Assembly (NCBI GenBank): GCA_025350425.1
Contig: JANXXW010000300.1
Span: 1 to 7,880 of the forward strand
DNA from: Rhodospirillales bacterium
GTDB taxonomy: Bacteria > Pseudomonadota > Alphaproteobacteria > Acetobacterales > Acetobacteraceae
Direction of reading: 5' to 3'
DNA: 7,880 bases
The notes beneath the pieces were generated by a model. It worked only from the letters and a program-made list of their open reading frames with translations. It was not told the origin of the DNA and ran no database searches. Shown one piece after another: positions 5,839 to 7,880 of the stretch (position 1 is its first letter; every line of letters begins with the position of its first letter). Made by a program: the position numbers and the translations under genes.

Positions 5839-7425
5839 ATGCCCAAGGTACTTATCAGCGACAAACTTTCGCCTGCGGCCGTCGAGATCTTCCGTTCGCG
5901 CGGGATTGATGTCGACGTGAAATCCGGCCTGTCACCGTCCGATCTGCGCGCCATCATCGGCGAATATGACGGCCTTGCCATTCGCTCTGCGACCAAGGTC
6001 ACCAAGGAACTGCTCGACGCGGCACCCAATCTGAAGGTGGTCGGGCGCGCGGGTATCGGCGTGGACAACGTCGATATCAAATCGGCCACCGCGCGCGGTG
6101 TGGTGGTTATGAACACGCCGTACGGCAACGCGATCACCACAGCCGAGCACGCCATCGCCATGATGTTCGCGCTCGCGCGCCAGCTTCCCGAGGCCAGCAC
6201 CTCGACCAAGGCCGGCAAGTGGGAGAAGAATCGGTTCATGGGCGTCGAACTGTTCGGCAAGACGCTCGGGTTGATCGGATGCGGCAACATCGGTTCTATC
6301 GTAGCCGACCGCGCCCACGGCATCAGGATGCGGGTGATTGCGTATGACCCGTATCTGACGGAAGCGCGCGCCCTCGAACTGGGGGTCGAGAAGGTCGAAC
6401 TCGATGCGCTCATCGCACGGTCTGACATCATCACGCTGCACACGCCGCTGACGGATTCGACGCGGAACATATTGTCGCGCGAGGCGCTCGCCCGGACCAA
6501 AAAGGGTGTGCGGATCGTCAACTGCGCGCGTGGCGGATTGATCGACGAGGCGGCGTTGGCGGACGCGCTGAAGTCCGGCCACGTGGCGGGTGCGGCGCTC
6601 GATGTGTTCGAGACGGAGCCCGCGACCGACAGCCCGTTGTTCGGGTTGGAAAACGTGGTCTGCACGCCCCATCTTGGTGCCGCGACTGCCGAGGCGCAGG
6701 AAAACGTCGCGTTGCAGGTCGCGGACCAGATTAGCGACTTTCTGCTGACGGGAGCTGTATCCAACGCGATCAACATGGCGTCCGTCTCGGCTGAGGATGC
6801 GCCGCGTTTGAAGCCATACATGGAATTGTGCCGCTTGCTGGGCGCGTTCGCCGGGCAACAGGTCCAGTCACGCGAGGGCGTTATACGTCGGATCGTTATC
6901 GAGTACGAAGGCCATGCCGCCGAGTTGAACCACAGGCCACTGACTGCGGCGGCACTTGCAGGATTGTTGGCACCCATGATGCCGGGGGTGAACATGGTGA
7001 ACGCAACGGTGCTGGCGCGCGAGCGTGGTATCGACGTGGCGGAAACCGTGCATGAGCGGCCAAGCGAGTATCAAACGTTGGTCCGAATCACGGTTGCGAC
7101 GGACGTGCAGACCCGTTCGGTTGCGGGCACGCTGTTCGCGGGATCGCGTCCGCGCATCGTCGAGATCAAGGACATCAAGATCGAGGCCGATTTCGGCCGG
7201 CACATGCTGTATGTGATCAACCAGGACCGGCCCGGTTTCATCGGCCGGTTCGGTGCAACCCTTGCCGGAGCCGGCATCAACATCGCCACCTTCCATCTTG
7301 GACGTGCGGAAGCGGGCGGCGACGCGATCTGCCTGGTGTCAGTGGACGAGTCTGTGTCCGAGGATGTTCTCGCCATGGTTCGCACGCTTCCTCTCGTGGT
7401 CCAGGCGACGTCGCTCAGTTTTTGA
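5839..7425 (+). CDS. serA: D-3-phosphoglycerate dehydrogenase SerA, long form with ACT domain
   Basis: NAD-dependent oxidation of 3-phosphoglycerate to 3-phosphohydroxypyruvate, the first and committed step of serine synthesis; cytosolic. The 528 residues are typical of the long form. The substrate-binding part is residues 1-100 and 290-315. The Rossmann domain is about 100-285, with GCGNIG (147-152) and Asp170 for NAD binding. The catalytic residues are Arg231 (NCARGG), Glu260 (FETEP) and His278 (TPHLGAA). An intervening allosteric substrate-binding domain spans about 320-450, and a C-terminal ACT domain (about 456-526, INQDRPGFIGRFGATLAGAGIN with the middle omitted in the family pattern) usually binds serine. 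Feedback inhibition is therefore likely but not proven by sequence. GGAG at 5827-5830, inside the serC end, serves as ribosome binding site, implying coupling. No residues are missing. Confidence 0.97.
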   Translation: MPKVLISDKLSPAAVEIFRSRGIDVDVKSGLSPSDLRAIIGEYDGLAIRSATKVTKELLDAAPNLKVVGRAGIGVDNVDIKSATARGVVVMNTPYGNAITTAEHAIAMMFALARQLPEASTSTKAGKWEKNRFMGVELFGKTLGLIGCGNIGSIVADRAHGIRMRVIAYDPYLTEARALELGVEKVELDALIARSDIITLHTPLTDSTRNILSREALARTKKGVRIVNCARGGLIDEAALADALKSGHVAGAALDVFETEPATDSPLFGLENVVCTPHLGAATAEAQENVALQVADQISDFLLTGAVSNAINMASVSAEDAPRLKPYMELCRLLGAFAGQQVQSREGVIRRIVIEYEGHAAELNHRPLTAAALAGLLAPMMPGVNMVNATVLARERGIDVAETVHERPSEYQTLVRITVATDVQTRSVAGTLFAGSRPRIVEIKDIKIEADFGRHMLYVINQDRPGFIGRFGATLAGAGINIATFHLGRAEAGGDAICLVSVDESVSEDVLAMVRTLPLVVQATSLSF

Positions 7426-7435
7426 GCGGCGGCAC

Positions 7436-7464
7436 CTTCTGGTTCGCTTCAGGCGAACTGGAAG
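7436..7464. terminator. Strong bidirectional terminator-like hairpin after serA
   Basis: CTTCTGGTTCGC (7436-7447) pairs with GCGAACTGGAAG (7453-7464), 12 base pairs including two wobbles, with loop TTCAG. On the + strand TTCTT follows, giving a short U-rich tail for serA. The 3' arm overlaps the last codons and stop of the convergent minus-strand gene, so it also marks that transcript's end, though without a U-run in that direction. Confidence 0.6.
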
Positions 7465-7880
7465 TTCTTCGCGGTCACACTCGCAAGTGCCACGCCCGCG
7501 AGGGTAAGCGTGTCCTGGTCGTCCAGTTTTATGACCGCGGCGGCTGACGTGGACGACATCATTGCATGCAGGGTGGCATAGTCCGCGAAGGCGCTTTTGG
7601 GCAGGCTGACGATATCGTGCTGAACGTCGAAGCTCGTGATCACATCGAGGCCGAAGCGTGGCGATGTGATGACGAAGAGGTCTGCCATCGGCGTGGCGGA
7701 GAGCGTGTCGTTGCCCGCCGGGTCATATAGATAATTCATCCGGCTCGGTGGCGCCGCCGCCAGCACCGTGATGCTTGAATTGACGCTGGTCTGATGCCCT
7801 GCGGCGTTGGACAGCGTGACCGTGAGCTGAGCTGTTTTTCCGCTTGCGGTCGCTTTCGGAGAGAGTGTCAGGTTCTGCAG
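7449..7880 (-). CDS. C-terminal end of a secreted RTX-like / Ig-like repeat protein, 5' end outside the window
   Basis: The frame is open on the minus strand to the window edge; 143 residues are visible. Residues 1-40 (LTLSPKATASGKTAQLTVTL then SNAAGHQTSVNSSITV) look like the last strands of an Ig- or cadherin-like beta domain in a larger surface protein. Then AGNDTLSATPMADLFVI (55-71) is a degenerate RTX-type GND...D.F.I unit, followed by the DVITSFDVQHDIVSLP module. The end is LTLAGVALASVTAKNFQFA, a pattern common at the C-terminus of type I-secreted proteins. Secretion by an ABC exporter with an uncleaved C-terminal signal is thus likely. The function of the whole protein (adhesin, enzyme or other) cannot be told from this piece. 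It converges on serA with 23 bp between stops. A GTG at 7766 is internal, not a start. Confidence 0.75.
   Translation of the reverse strand: MQNLTLSPKATASGKTAQLTVTLSNAAGHQTSVNSSITVLAAAPPSRMNYLYDPAGNDTLSATPMADLFVITSPRFGLDVITSFDVQHDIVSLPKSAFADYATLHAMMSSTSAAAVIKLDDQDTLTLAGVALASVTAKNFQFA

Noticed and set aside
5601..6995. 464-codon minus-strand ORF opposite serC/serA
   Set aside because: Ser/Thr/Pro-rich shadow of two certain genes on the other strand; no recognisable motif.

Overview
The window is about 7.9 kb of GC-rich DNA, probably the chromosome of an alphaproteobacterium. The RpoD is of the alphaproteobacterial type, SerC belongs to the subfamily typical of that class, and SerA is the long ACT-domain form. 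The GNAT protein and the RTX-like C-terminus recall Acetobacteraceae, but that family assignment is inference. Most of the content is ordinary housekeeping. The less ordinary parts are the untranslated leaders, one probable small ORF and two unusual residues in the sigma factor.

Layout, left to right. (1) The 3' two thirds of rpoD (primary sigma factor), followed after 9 bp by a GNAT-family acetyltransferase on the same strand. A very strong 13-bp stem lies inside the start of the acetyltransferase. (2) Two hairpins at the end of the acetyltransferase gene, then a roughly 220-nt leader before the Na+/H+ antiporter gene nhaA. The leader holds a compact aptamer-like fold, and immediately after it a 9-nt segment exactly complementary to the nhaA Shine-Dalgarno/start region. 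It therefore looks like a translational riboswitch, possibly of the nhaA-I (Li+-I) class. (3) A convergent LacX-type aldose 1-epimerase gene on the minus strand. (4) A 368-bp divergent region with a small palindrome, a 32-codon ORF with a near-ideal ribosome binding site, and a structured serC leader whose last hairpin masks the Shine-Dalgarno. (5) The serine-biosynthesis operon serC-serA, with genes 5 bp apart. (6) A strong bidirectional terminator-like hairpin, then the convergent 3' end of a secreted RTX-like surface protein that runs off the window.

serC and serA encode successive steps of the phosphorylated serine pathway: SerA oxidises 3-phosphoglycerate and SerC transaminates the product. 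The antiporter, epimerase and acetyltransferase have no evident functional link to them or to each other. The two most promising items are the nhaA leader with its mutually exclusive pairings and the serC leader together with the small ORF upstream.
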